A stretch of 64,000 nt of DNA, from assembly GCA_003990705.1 (NCBI GenBank), contig AP018318.1, positions 5,443,001-5,507,000 of the forward strand, in the 5' to 3' direction. Positions 55,998 to 64,000 of the stretch are shown piece by piece. Source of the stretch: Nostoc sp. HK-01 (GTDB lineage: Bacteria > Cyanobacteriota > Cyanobacteriia > Cyanobacteriales > Nostocaceae). The notes below the pieces were generated by a model. It did not search any database. It saw nothing but the letters and a program-made list of their open reading frames with translations, and was not told the DNA's origin. Every line of letters begins with the position of its first letter. The stretch's first letter is position 1. The translations under genes and the position numbers were made by a program.

Positions 55998-57584
55998 TTA
56001 TTTTTTTAGTCGCCATAGCCAAATGTCTTTACCTTCCCAGGCTGGCTTGAGTTCATATTTATTTTTAAGTTTACGAAGTAGTGAATTTGGTGGTCTGTAA
56101 ATGAATATATCGCCAGATTCATTAGGTATCGTAGGAATTTTTGGCTCAACTGTTAGTCTAAGCCTGACCTGTGGTTCAAGCAGATGACTAAGAGATAGCA
56201 TAATGCCAACAAAACTCTTATCATTATGGGTTAAGCCACTACCAATCACTAACGGTTGAACTGATTGGTTAATTATTTGCGCTACTTGTAAATTGTATTT
56301 ATTATCACCTTCACCCTTATTCCACCAATTACTTGCCTGAGAGCTAAGTGAACATGACAAAATTCCACACAGTAGTATAACTGTAGTGACCGATCGCCAA
56401 AACTTTTGGACTAGCGAACTAACCGAAACATCTGTAATTTTTTTGGCAAGAAGATATGCCACAGCTATTTGCATAGCTAAAAGGCTAGGAGTCAGATACT
56501 TAATATAAGTTGATAATATTCCGCCTTGCAATAAATCTTTAGTAATGAAAATCAGTGGATTAATAAAGATTGCTATTATCACAAATAGCCAAGAAAGCTT
56601 GAAAGATTTTTTATAAATAAAATAAATTGAATAACCTACAAGAATTAATAATAATATAGTTGTAGGACTGATTAAAAATATAAACAAAGGATTCGAGTCA
56701 CGATTAACATTTAGATCCAAGAATAGACGGCTAGACTGAAAACTCCACGATCTAACTAAAAAAAAGAAACTTTCTCTTGTATTTGCCCAAGCTAACCTAA
56801 TTTCTGCCTGATCTGTACGTGTAACAAGTACGAAAATCCAAGGTGAGAAAAGTAGTATTCCGCTGAATAATGCTAATAAGTAACTAATTGTCGTTTTGGT
56901 AAATTTGAATTTTTCAGCCAAAATTACGTAGATTCCATGCCCAATAGCAGTTAATACAGTTAAAAGATGGGAATATAACCCTAACGCTAAAGTGATTGCA
57001 TATATTACCCAACTCGTTCTGGTGTTGAGTTTGATGGCTCGCAAAAGACAAGTCCCTGATAGTAAAGTAGTCACTATCCATAAACTATACATCCGAGATT
57101 CCTGTGCAAATAATATATGCAGAGGAGATACTGCTATCAGTAAAACTGCCATCCACCCAACTAGAGGTGATTCAAATAGCTCTCGACATAACCAGTAAGC
57201 GCAGGGAAGTGCCAGCAAGCTGATAATGGCAGCTAAACTTCTGGTGACAGCTACAGAACCACCGAATAAACCTGTCCATAAACGAGCTATAACGAAATAA
57301 AGTGGTGTAAGCTGAGGTTCTTCTTGCGCTAATCCTTTAACTGTATCTATCACACCTTTTTCGATGTTAGGGTGTTGAAATTTTTGTAAATCACTGACAT
57401 GGATTTCTTGCCCGTTAAATGCTTGCTTTGCTATTTCTTTTTCTGTATATCCAGAAATTCTTAATGATGTAAAAGTTTCATCATAGGAATAAATTTTTTT
57501 ATCCAAATTTACGAAACGAAAAAATAACCCTAAAGCTAATACAGAGATAATCAAGAACCGTAGAGAACCTGAATAAAACTTCAT
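55998..57584 (-). CDS. GT39-type glycosyltransferase (ArnT/PMT-like), membrane protein
   Basis: A 528-residue protein with about eleven membrane segments and an N-terminal FVNLDKKIYSYDETFTSLRIS, where the Asp-Glu is the conserved acid pair of the GT-C fold. The C-terminal 130 residues are a soluble domain. Enzymes of this type take a sugar from a polyprenyl-phosphate donor and add it to protein or lipid on the outer face of the membrane. The neighbouring GT2-GtrA gene, 85 bases upstream on the same strand, could make such a donor, so the two form a natural pair. Confidence 0.82.
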   Translation of the reverse strand: MKFYSGSLRFLIISVLALGLFFRFVNLDKKIYSYDETFTSLRISGYTEKEIAKQAFNGQEIHVSDLQKFQHPNIEKGVIDTVKGLAQEEPQLTPLYFVIARLWTGLFGGSVAVTRSLAAIISLLALPCAYWLCRELFESPLVGWMAVLLIAVSPLHILFAQESRMYSLWIVTTLLSGTCLLRAIKLNTRTSWVIYAITLALGLYSHLLTVLTAIGHGIYVILAEKFKFTKTTISYLLALFSGILLFSPWIFVLVTRTDQAEIRLAWANTRESFFFLVRSWSFQSSRLFLDLNVNRDSNPLFIFLISPTTILLLILVGYSIYFIYKKSFKLSWLFVIIAIFINPLIFITKDLLQGGILSTYIKYLTPSLLAMQIAVAYLLAKKITDVSVSSLVQKFWRSVTTVILLCGILSCSLSSQASNWWNKGEGDNKYNLQVAQIINQSVQPLVIGSGLTHNDKSFVGIMLSLSHLLEPQVRLRLTVEPKIPTIPNESGDIFIYRPPNSLLRKLKNKYELKPAWEGKDIWLWRLKK

Positions 57585-57669
57585 TTTTTTAGTAATGTTT
57601 GTATTTTATATGACAAAAAATTACTTTCTACACACTTAATCAAGTATTGGTAAGTATTAAAACGTTTTT

Positions 57670-58908
57670 CTACTTAACTTGTGTGACTCGCCAGCTAAGT
57701 TTTAAGTTCACCCAGAAATTCCAAATAGTAGCAATTACAATCGCAATTAGGTTTGCTATGTAGCGGTTAGGAATAATAAAATTAAATACTAAATTCAAAA
57801 ACAATACATTCAAGACTAGTCCTGCAAGGCAAATAATATTGAACTTTAAAAAGCGTTTCAATCGCTGATGTATTTCTTGTTGCTGCATACTAACATCGGC
57901 AAATGTCCAGGCATCATTCCATAAAAAATTATTCAAAATTGCAATTTCAGACGCAATGATTTTGCTGCGTGTTAAAGGCCAGCCTAATGTTGTCGGATCA
58001 CTGAGAAGATAAAGTATTACCATATCTATAAATACACCACTCAGTCCCACTAAACCAAAGCGGATAAATCTACTAATGGGAAAACTTTGACTGACTTTTT
58101 TGAATCTTCCTGTTGAAAGTCGTAAAAGTACTAAGTGATGTATGTAATCTATATACTGCTTCCAAGTAACTTTGCTTTCACCCTCATGGCGTTCACAGAA
58201 TACATAACCGACTTCTGCAATCTTATCTATCTTGCTTCGCCCAATTACTTCTAATAAAATTTTGTATCCTACAGGGTCTAAATTGACACCTGCTAAACAA
58301 TGGCGACGTACGATAAAATAACCACTCATAGGATCGGAAACTCGACCTAATACTTTAGGGAGAATAATCAATCCCAATAGTTGTGCGCCACGAGACAAAA
58401 AACGTCTGATAAAACTCCAGCTACTAACGCCACCACCTTCTATATGACGACTAGCTAAGGCTAAATCTGCTCCTTGATGAACTTCACTCAATAGTTGTTT
58501 TAATACATGAGGTGGATGTTGTAAATCTCCATCAATTACACCCAAGATATTACCTTTTGCGACTTGCCATCCGCGAATTACTGCTGTTGATAATCCGCGT
58601 TCATGCTGACGGCGCATTACTTGTAATTGTGGATATTCTTCTATTAAAGATAGAGCTACTTCCCAAGTACGGTCTGGACTATCATCGTCTACTACAATTA
58701 GTTCGTAGTCTCCTGGTATAAATTCATCTAAAATTTGAGCCAATCTCATAACAACATACCTAATATTCTTACTTTCTTTGTAAGTAGGAATGATTAGGGA
58801 AAACTGAAGTTGCTGATCAATAACACCCGGTTTAATATATGGATATTCAGGAACTTGAAACTTACCTAAAGGTGTGGGTAAGCAAGATTGAGTGTTTTGT
58901 CTATTCAT
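57670..58908 (-). CDS. GT2 polyprenyl-phosphate glycosyltransferase fused to GtrA domain
   Basis: A 412-residue protein from the ATG at 58908. The first 240 residues are a dolichyl-phosphate mannosyltransferase-like GT2 domain: SLIIPTYKESKNI, VDDDSPDRTWE, GVIDGDLQHPP (DxD) and SRHIEGGGVSSW. The C-terminal 140 residues have four membrane segments of the GtrA type (FIRFGLVGLSGVFIDMVIL). The enzyme would load a sugar on a polyprenyl phosphate and the GtrA part may help flip it. The following GT39 protein on the same strand probably uses it. Confidence 0.9.
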   Translation of the reverse strand: MNRQNTQSCLPTPLGKFQVPEYPYIKPGVIDQQLQFSLIIPTYKESKNIRYVVMRLAQILDEFIPGDYELIVVDDDSPDRTWEVALSLIEEYPQLQVMRRQHERGLSTAVIRGWQVAKGNILGVIDGDLQHPPHVLKQLLSEVHQGADLALASRHIEGGGVSSWSFIRRFLSRGAQLLGLIILPKVLGRVSDPMSGYFIVRRHCLAGVNLDPVGYKILLEVIGRSKIDKIAEVGYVFCERHEGESKVTWKQYIDYIHHLVLLRLSTGRFKKVSQSFPISRFIRFGLVGLSGVFIDMVILYLLSDPTTLGWPLTRSKIIASEIAILNNFLWNDAWTFADVSMQQQEIHQRLKRFLKFNIICLAGLVLNVLFLNLVFNFIIPNRYIANLIAIVIATIWNFWVNLKLSWRVTQVK

Positions 58909-59377
58909 CAAAAAATTTGAGTAACAAAAGCTTTTTGATATAAGAGTAGCTTTTAAAGGTAAACATACTTATACAAATATGTTAATCTTTACAGACTCTT
59001 GATATTTTTGTATGTGAAATCAACTAAATTACAGATGAAAATTCGGTATTTACAATATTCGTATTTATTGATGTTTAAGTTTATCAGGCTGAGTCCAGAT
59101 AAGGCTTAGAGATAATTATGATATTTTGCATAGCTGTTATCAGGATGTTATTTAAATTTTGAGATAATTTATGATTTATACTATTGACAAAATAAAATTT
59201 GCATCAATTGCTTAAGCAACTAATTAATTCTATTTCCGAAGTGGCAGCAGATTTTGTGTAAATAGTAGTATTAGCGATCGCATTAGTAATTAGTGTTCCA
59301 ATACTACTCGGTTAAAGATCATTGTAGCGATTGTCTTTTACCAATTTTTTATGCAGCTACATAGAATTCGCTCCCTT

Positions 59378-59412
59378 TGATCCTCCCCTGAAAAAAGGGG
59401 ATTTCTGGGGAT
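59378..59412. repeat. Short palindrome in the 58909-59512 gap
   Basis: The segment gatcctcccctg...aggggatttctggggatc is an inner stem (tcccct / agggga) with an outer gatcc / ggatc pair, a common Nostoc repeat type. Another 9-bp inverted repeat (agtagtatt 59264-59272 / aatactact 59300-59308) encloses a HIP1 site. The 604-base gap has no gene that I can support. Confidence 0.5.
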
Positions 59413-59512
59413 CTAGATATGTGCAACTTCACATTAAATTAGTATTAGCCAACTCAATAATCAGTAAAATTTTACGCCCAAAGCGAGCAGAGAGTTTACC
59501 TGGTCAAACCCG

Positions 59513-60427
59513 ATGAAATTTCAACTCAAGATACTTGCACGGAAGCAAAGACAAGGTTCACAAAGCATCGTTCACCTAAAGTATCGCAATGGTAATGTCG
59601 AGATTATCGGTTTAGGTGTATGGTACTCATACTGGCGCGATCCCTATCATTTACTGCTGACAGTTCCTTGGAGTGGATTTGTACTATTAATTTGTGCTTT
59701 TTATGTAGTTATTAACACTCTGTTTGCTTTGGCTTATTTATTAGGGGGAGATTGCATTACGAATGCTCGTCCAGGGTCTTTTTTAGATGTGTTTTTCTTT
59801 AGTGTGCAAACTTTGGCATCTATTGGCTATGGGGCAATGTATCCCAAAACGACTTATGCCAATATTATTGTGACGATAGAGGCGATTGTTGGGGTGATGG
59901 GAATTGCAGTCATGACAGGGTTAGCCTTTGCTCGGTTTTCTCGTCCAACTGCGCGTGTCATTTTTAGTCGGGTGGCGGTAATTGTACCCCATGATGGTGC
60001 GCCGACTCTGATGTTTCGCACTGCTAACCAGCGGCGGAATTTAATTTTGGAAGCACAGATGCGGGTGTATTTAATGCGTGATGAAGTGACCGCAGAAGGT
60101 GATTTTATGCGCCGCATTTATGATCTTAAACTTTTGCGCCAGCAAACTCCTGGCTTTGCCTTAAGTTGGTCGGTCATCCATGTAATTGATGAGTCTAGTC
60201 CTTTATATGGAATGACACCAGAATCTTTAACTCAAACTAACTGTGTACTGATGGTATCTTTAAGCGGCATTGATGAAACAGTGGCACAAGTTGTTCATGC
60301 ACGTCATAGCTATGGTAGTAATGAGATTTTATGGAATCATCGGTTTGTAGATATACTGCATCACGCATCTAATGGACATCGTTATATCGACTACAACCAC
60401 TTCCATGATGTTTTACCTTTGGAGTAA
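59513..60427 (+). CDS. Inward-rectifier potassium channel (KirBac-type)
   Basis: A 304-residue protein. Two membrane helices (about 55-80 and 118-142) flank the selectivity filter TLASIGYGAMYP, which keeps GYG. The cytoplasmic C-terminal domain (about 150-300) is the Kir beta-sandwich (FRTANQRRNLILEAQMRVYLM, EILWNHRFVDIL). This is the architecture of KirBac1.1/3.1, bacterial K+ channels. The Gly-Gly in LLGGDCIT marks the outer turret. No neighbour suggests a partner. Confidence 0.9.
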   Translation: MKFQLKILARKQRQGSQSIVHLKYRNGNVEIIGLGVWYSYWRDPYHLLLTVPWSGFVLLICAFYVVINTLFALAYLLGGDCITNARPGSFLDVFFFSVQTLASIGYGAMYPKTTYANIIVTIEAIVGVMGIAVMTGLAFARFSRPTARVIFSRVAVIVPHDGAPTLMFRTANQRRNLILEAQMRVYLMRDEVTAEGDFMRRIYDLKLLRQQTPGFALSWSVIHVIDESSPLYGMTPESLTQTNCVLMVSLSGIDETVAQVVHARHSYGSNEILWNHRFVDILHHASNGHRYIDYNHFHDVLPLE

Positions 60428-60474
60428 AGCCGATAGGAACACAAAGTTGTTTTATTAAAAATAATGTACTACTA

Positions 60475-60747
60475 TTAAGGATTATTTGAATCTAAGACAT
60501 CTGTCCTAATTTCTAGCTGTTTTTTTGCACGTTTTAATTGTTTCCAAAGAGCCTTAATTTGCTGGTAAGCTTCTTCTGGAGAAAGTTTACCATTTGTTTG
60601 CAGATTACTAATGTAGCCCACTCTTTGAGCAAATTCTTGTAAATTAGCGTTAAACACTAGATATTCTGGCTTAAACTGACCGTAATAGCAACTACGTGGA
60701 TAAAGAAAGTCAGAGAGATTAGATAGAAAATCTGATTGCTCTGTCAT
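60475..60747 (-). CDS. Hypothetical conserved-type protein (90 aa, DUF7219-like)
   Basis: A 90-residue soluble protein with the segments FLYPRSCYYGQFKPEYLVFNANLQEFAQRVGYISNL and LSPEEAYQQIKALWKQLKRAKKQL. I recall this pattern from cyanobacterial proteins of the DUF7219 type, but cannot check it. The helical second half may be a coiled coil. Its role is unknown. It is convergent with the Kir channel gene. Confidence 0.7.
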   Translation of the reverse strand: MTEQSDFLSNLSDFLYPRSCYYGQFKPEYLVFNANLQEFAQRVGYISNLQTNGKLSPEEAYQQIKALWKQLKRAKKQLEIRTDVLDSNNP

Positions 60748-61164
60748 AACTATTTAAATTTGGAGAATTTAATTAAACATCAGCAGTTGAGAAACTTTAG
60801 CACATCTTGTGTAAAGACAAAGTAAGCATAGATACAGGGATTCCGAGTTATCGGATAGTGCTAACTATCTTAGTCAGAGGACTCTTCAAAAGTAGTACCA
60901 ACTTTGCTGGTATTAAGAGTATACTAACTGAATCTAGAAAAATGTAACTAAATTAACTTTTTTCAGCTAAAACTAATGCTATGGGGGTGTTAAGCATGGG
61001 ATATCCTCCAATATAGGAATTTGAGCTAAGTTGTACATGTATCTATCAGGTTACTTACGGCCAATTATGCAAGCTGTATAAGTAAGACTATCAGGCGATG
61101 TTGAAGTTGATGTTGACAATCAAATCGTGAGAGTGGCGATCGCTACTGTTAGGTAAATCTTCAA

Positions 61165-61203
61165 AATAAAAAAATATCATTCCCGGCTGGAAACTGGGAA
61201 TGA
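61165..61203 (-). terminator. Rho-independent terminator of the CheA-type kinase gene
   Basis: An 8-bp stem (tcattccc / gggaatga) with a short loop is followed on the minus strand by tattttttta, 26 bases after the stop. The remaining 417 bases of the gap up to 60748 hold no gene that I recognise. Confidence 0.8.
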
Positions 61204-61228
61204 GTGCAAATATTTATTGAGTTGGCAT

Positions 61229-64000
61229 TTAATTAGAAGCGGCTGTTTCTGCTACATTACTGATGAGTTGCTCTAAAGTGCCGAGTAATTCTTGCTCGTT
61301 ATATGGTTTGGAAAAATAGGCTCTAGCACCAAGTTGGATAGCGAGTTGTTTATGTTTATCGCTACTACGAGAAGTCAGCATTGCAACTGGGATATTTTTC
61401 CAATCAATGTTGTTTTTAACTTTTCCTAAAAATCCATAACCGTCAAGACGAGGCATTTCGATATCACAAATTACAGCAGCAATTTTCAAGCCTGTTTCTA
61501 ATTTTTCTAAAGCATCTTGACCGTCTTTTGCTTGTTCTACTTGGTAGCCACCTTTTTCTAAGGTAAGTGCTAAGAAGCGGCGGACATTAATTGAGTCATC
61601 AATAATTAAAATCTTGCCTTTTGGTTTAGGAGGTAACGCCGCCAGCTTTTCACTATCAACAAACAGGAACGGTGTTTTTAATCTGACTGAGGGTAGTTGA
61701 TTGTTTTTGGGAGTGTTTTGGTTAGTGGCAATCCAATATAGTAATTCGTTAGCATTAACTAAGGCGACAACTCGACCATCACCGAGAATTGTACAGTTAC
61801 TAAAACCTTCCGGTAAAGGGATATTACCTTCAACTTGACGGATAGCAACTTCTTGTTCACCCCAACAACGGTCTACTTGGACAGCAACAGTTTGATTGTT
61901 ACCTTTGACTATTAATACACTACTAGCGTTAATGGCTGCGGGAGTTTCCAGTTCTGGACTGTCGTAACGCGGACAATTGAAATCCAAATATTGTCCTAGG
62001 CGAATCAAGGGTATCATTGTACCTTGCCAATTGAGGACTTCGCTACCGCCCATTGAGATGATGCGATCGCTTTGGAGTAAAAATATTTCCGAAACCACAT
62101 CGGTGGGAAAGGCCAGTAATATTTTACTGGTTTCGACTAACAGCACTCGCGCCACAGACAGGGTAAACGGTACTGATAAGGTGAAGGTAGTTCCCTTTCC
62201 TGGCTCAGTATCAACTGTGATATCACCGCGTACCAGTTTGAGGTTGTTGCGAACCACATCCATTCCCACACCACGACCAGATAAGGCGGTGACTTTTTCG
62301 GAAGTACTAAACCCTGGTTCAAAAATGAGTGAAAGTAGTTCATCATCACTCGCACTTTCTAATAAAGAACTATCTAACCCCATTGCTAAGGCACGAGCGC
62401 GAATTTTTTCTAAAGAAATCCCTCGTCCATCATCCCGCATAGTAATAATTGTGCGATTGCTGCGGTGAGTGGCTTGAATTTCGATTAATCCTTGTTCTGG
62501 TTTACCTAAGCTGTAGCGAGTGGCTGATTCTTCAATGCCATGATCAAAAGCATTCCTTAATAAGTGCATTAAAGGGTCATTTAATGCTTCTAAAATACTG
62601 CGTTCAATTAAAGTATTGCCGCCTTCAATTTTTAACTGGACATTTTTGCCATATTCCACATTTAAATCGCGGATAGCTCTAGGAAAACGCTCAACCAATT
62701 CGGAAATTGGCCGCATCCGCACTTGATTGAGCTTGGTTTGCAATTGTTTGGAGGTTTTGTTTAATTTGCGAGCAATTTGATCAGCATCATCTACACTTAA
62801 TTGAATGTCTGTGGAAACTTCTTGCACTTGGACAATAGTTTCGATGACATCTTGCGATCGCAAATTAATTTCTTCTAGGGAGTGCTGGGTGCTGGCAAGA
62901 TTTTGAGTTGGAGAATAAATACTTTCGTTTTCTGAGCTTTCGACCAATGTGATGGCGTGGTGCTGACGCGCATTAGCTGATAGCACTCTGTTATATGCCA
63001 TACGTAGTTCTTGATTTTCCCGATCAAGAGTTTGCACTCTCTGGTTGAGATTCCGCGAGAGTTTACGTAATTTTTCTAGTTGAGAATGTAGACCGTTTCT
63101 TTGAACTATGAGTTCACTAAACAAATCATTAATTTGTTCTAGTTGTTTACTGGGAACTCGGACTGAGTTTTCGGAATGTTCACGGTCTTTGCCATGACTA
63201 ATTACTTCAGTTTTGTGTTCGGCAATAATGGTGTTGATTTCCGGCAGACTAATACTTTGATTAATCTCTGCATCTAAGGGAACAAAATTACTAACAGTTA
63301 TTTCTTCTGCTTGCCCAATCAATGGCGTTTCTGTTAGTTCTACTTCTTGGTGAACACCGTTATCTGTAGCCAGAAATTGGGCGATCGCATCTGCGGTTGA
63401 CAGTTGCTCAAATTGATTATAATTTGTTGAAGTGGTTGGTGCTTCACTTAACTCAATTGCTCTAGGTAAACTATCGAGTTGATTTGTTAAGACTAAAGCT
63501 TGCGATCGCCGCCATGTTTGCAATGCTATCTGGGCAATTTCGGGAATGCGTTCTGGTGCAGCACATTCCACACAGCGTTTGATGAAATCACACAGTTGAG
63601 TAAACGCTGTTAATTGCAGCATTTCTCCCAAACCGCCTAACTCAGCAGCCATAATTGCCACTTCTTCTTGCAAACATGGTTGTTGACTATCAGCCAACAC
63701 AGATTCTAGCCGTTGTAAACAACCTTCAACTTCAGTTTCAAATAATAAAGGAATAATATTTTGTCCATCTTCTGGTGACAACATAGTTGTTGCATCTTCA
63801 GGAGTTGGATCACCCAAACGTTGATGAAGTTCATCAAAGACTGGAAAACAAAAACTCGTTAACCATTGTTCTTCGATGACACTTTCTGTGGAGAGTAATT
63901 CGACAATCTGACGCATCCAATCAATTGCCGACAGCAATAAACTTTGCAATTGTTGGTCAATTTCTAAAGAGCTTTTTCTGGTTTTTAAAACTTTAAAAGC
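61229..64000 (-). CDS. CheA-type hybrid kinase/response regulator (5' partial)
   Basis: The gene is cut by the window end: the frame is open to base 64000, and the TTG at 63949 is not a real start. Order in the visible 923 residues: a long linker that may hold a dimerisation part (coiled coil around residues 280-330), HATPase with LLRNAFDHGIEE, RDDGRGIS, and GRGVGMDVVRNNL, a CheW-like domain (VARVLLVETSKILLAFP...), and a C-terminal receiver (phospho-Asp in VICDIEMPRLDGYG). The Hpt domain should lie upstream. Cyanobacterial relatives (PixL/HmpE/PtxE type) run phototaxis, pilus motility and polysaccharide export. Confidence 0.93.
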   Translation of the reverse strand, partial: AFKVLKTRKSSLEIDQQLQSLLLSAIDWMRQIVELLSTESVIEEQWLTSFCFPVFDELHQRLGDPTPEDATTMLSPEDGQNIIPLLFETEVEGCLQRLESVLADSQQPCLQEEVAIMAAELGGLGEMLQLTAFTQLCDFIKRCVECAAPERIPEIAQIALQTWRRSQALVLTNQLDSLPRAIELSEAPTTSTNYNQFEQLSTADAIAQFLATDNGVHQEVELTETPLIGQAEEITVSNFVPLDAEINQSISLPEINTIIAEHKTEVISHGKDREHSENSVRVPSKQLEQINDLFSELIVQRNGLHSQLEKLRKLSRNLNQRVQTLDRENQELRMAYNRVLSANARQHHAITLVESSENESIYSPTQNLASTQHSLEEINLRSQDVIETIVQVQEVSTDIQLSVDDADQIARKLNKTSKQLQTKLNQVRMRPISELVERFPRAIRDLNVEYGKNVQLKIEGGNTLIERSILEALNDPLMHLLRNAFDHGIEESATRYSLGKPEQGLIEIQATHRSNRTIITMRDDGRGISLEKIRARALAMGLDSSLLESASDDELLSLIFEPGFSTSEKVTALSGRGVGMDVVRNNLKLVRGDITVDTEPGKGTTFTLSVPFTLSVARVLLVETSKILLAFPTDVVSEIFLLQSDRIISMGGSEVLNWQGTMIPLIRLGQYLDFNCPRYDSPELETPAAINASSVLIVKGNNQTVAVQVDRCWGEQEVAIRQVEGNIPLPEGFSNCTILGDGRVVALVNANELLYWIATNQNTPKNNQLPSVRLKTPFLFVDSEKLAALPPKPKGKILIIDDSINVRRFLALTLEKGGYQVEQAKDGQDALEKLETGLKIAAVICDIEMPRLDGYGFLGKVKNNIDWKNIPVAMLTSRSSDKHKQLAIQLGARAYFSKPYNEQELLGTLEQLISNVAETAASN

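Noticed and set aside
1-64000. tRNA, rRNA and CRISPR arrays
   Set aside because: Looking through the gaps by eye I found no TTCRANNC-type T-loop with a fitting cloverleaf, no rRNA sequence and no regularly spaced direct repeats with unique spacers; a covariance-model search would be the decisive test.

Overview
The window looks like chromosomal DNA of a filamentous, probably heterocyst-forming cyanobacterium (Nostoc/Anabaena/Calothrix type). Reasons: the octamer GCGATCGC (HIP1) occurs more than 40 times; the fbp, tal, zwf and opcA genes lie together in the order known from Nostoc; there is a phytochrome with a CheY-like partner, an intein in a class II ribonucleotide reductase, many multidomain signalling kinases, and intergenic heptamer repeats and palindromes typical of Nostocales. 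No species can be named from the sequence alone. I saw no tRNA, rRNA or CRISPR array.

Layout. 0-10 kb: small and stress-type genes (DUF167, DUF2231, DUF2993, hemerythrin protein, Uma2 nuclease, plant-type ferredoxin, DUF3326, CPBP protease, Rieske protein, a ferrochelatase-like protein ending in eight histidines). Several repeats sit between them. 10-25 kb: alpha/beta-fold protein, MFS transporter, acetolactate synthase (ilvB) with a C-terminal zinc ribbon, S51/cyanophycinase-like peptidase, family 4 glycosyltransferase, lepA, a ribbon-helix-helix protein, a sensor kinase, an Nfu Fe-S scaffold and a GH57 hydrolase. 25-34 kb: Ser/Thr kinase, DUF1648 protein, EEP phosphatase/nuclease with cardiolipin synthase, a CoiA-like nuclease, DUF4336 and a two-GGDEF protein. 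34-42 kb: cobB/cbiA with a repeat inside its coding sequence, then, all on the minus strand, fbp > tal > zwf > opcA (oxidative pentose phosphate pathway), and an RRM RNA-binding protein. 42-53 kb: nrdJ with a 369-residue LAGLIDADG intein, PPOX flavoprotein, cyanase, and a phytochrome > response regulator > hybrid kinase cluster. 53-64 kb: DUF6636 secreted protein, 2OG-Fe dioxygenase, a complete IS4-family insertion sequence with inverted repeats and a 9-bp target duplication, a GT39 and a GT2-GtrA glycosyltransferase, an inward-rectifier K+ channel, and a CheA-type hybrid kinase cut by the window end.

How genes fit together. The fbp-tal-zwf-opcA group supplies NADPH in the dark and, in heterocysts, reductant for nitrogen fixation; OpcA activates the Zwf enzyme. 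CobB makes a cobalamin precursor, and the class II ribonucleotide reductase needs adenosylcobalamin. The phytochrome and its neighbouring response regulator look like one light-sensing operon. The most unusual points are the repeat translated within the CobB linker, the Cys-Cys replacing Cys-His at the phytochrome chromophore site, the zinc ribbon on acetolactate synthase, the natural His8 tail, and a Uma2 gene flanked by inverted copies of a terminal-inverted-repeat element. I did not find a multi-gene system that I can claim is wholly new.
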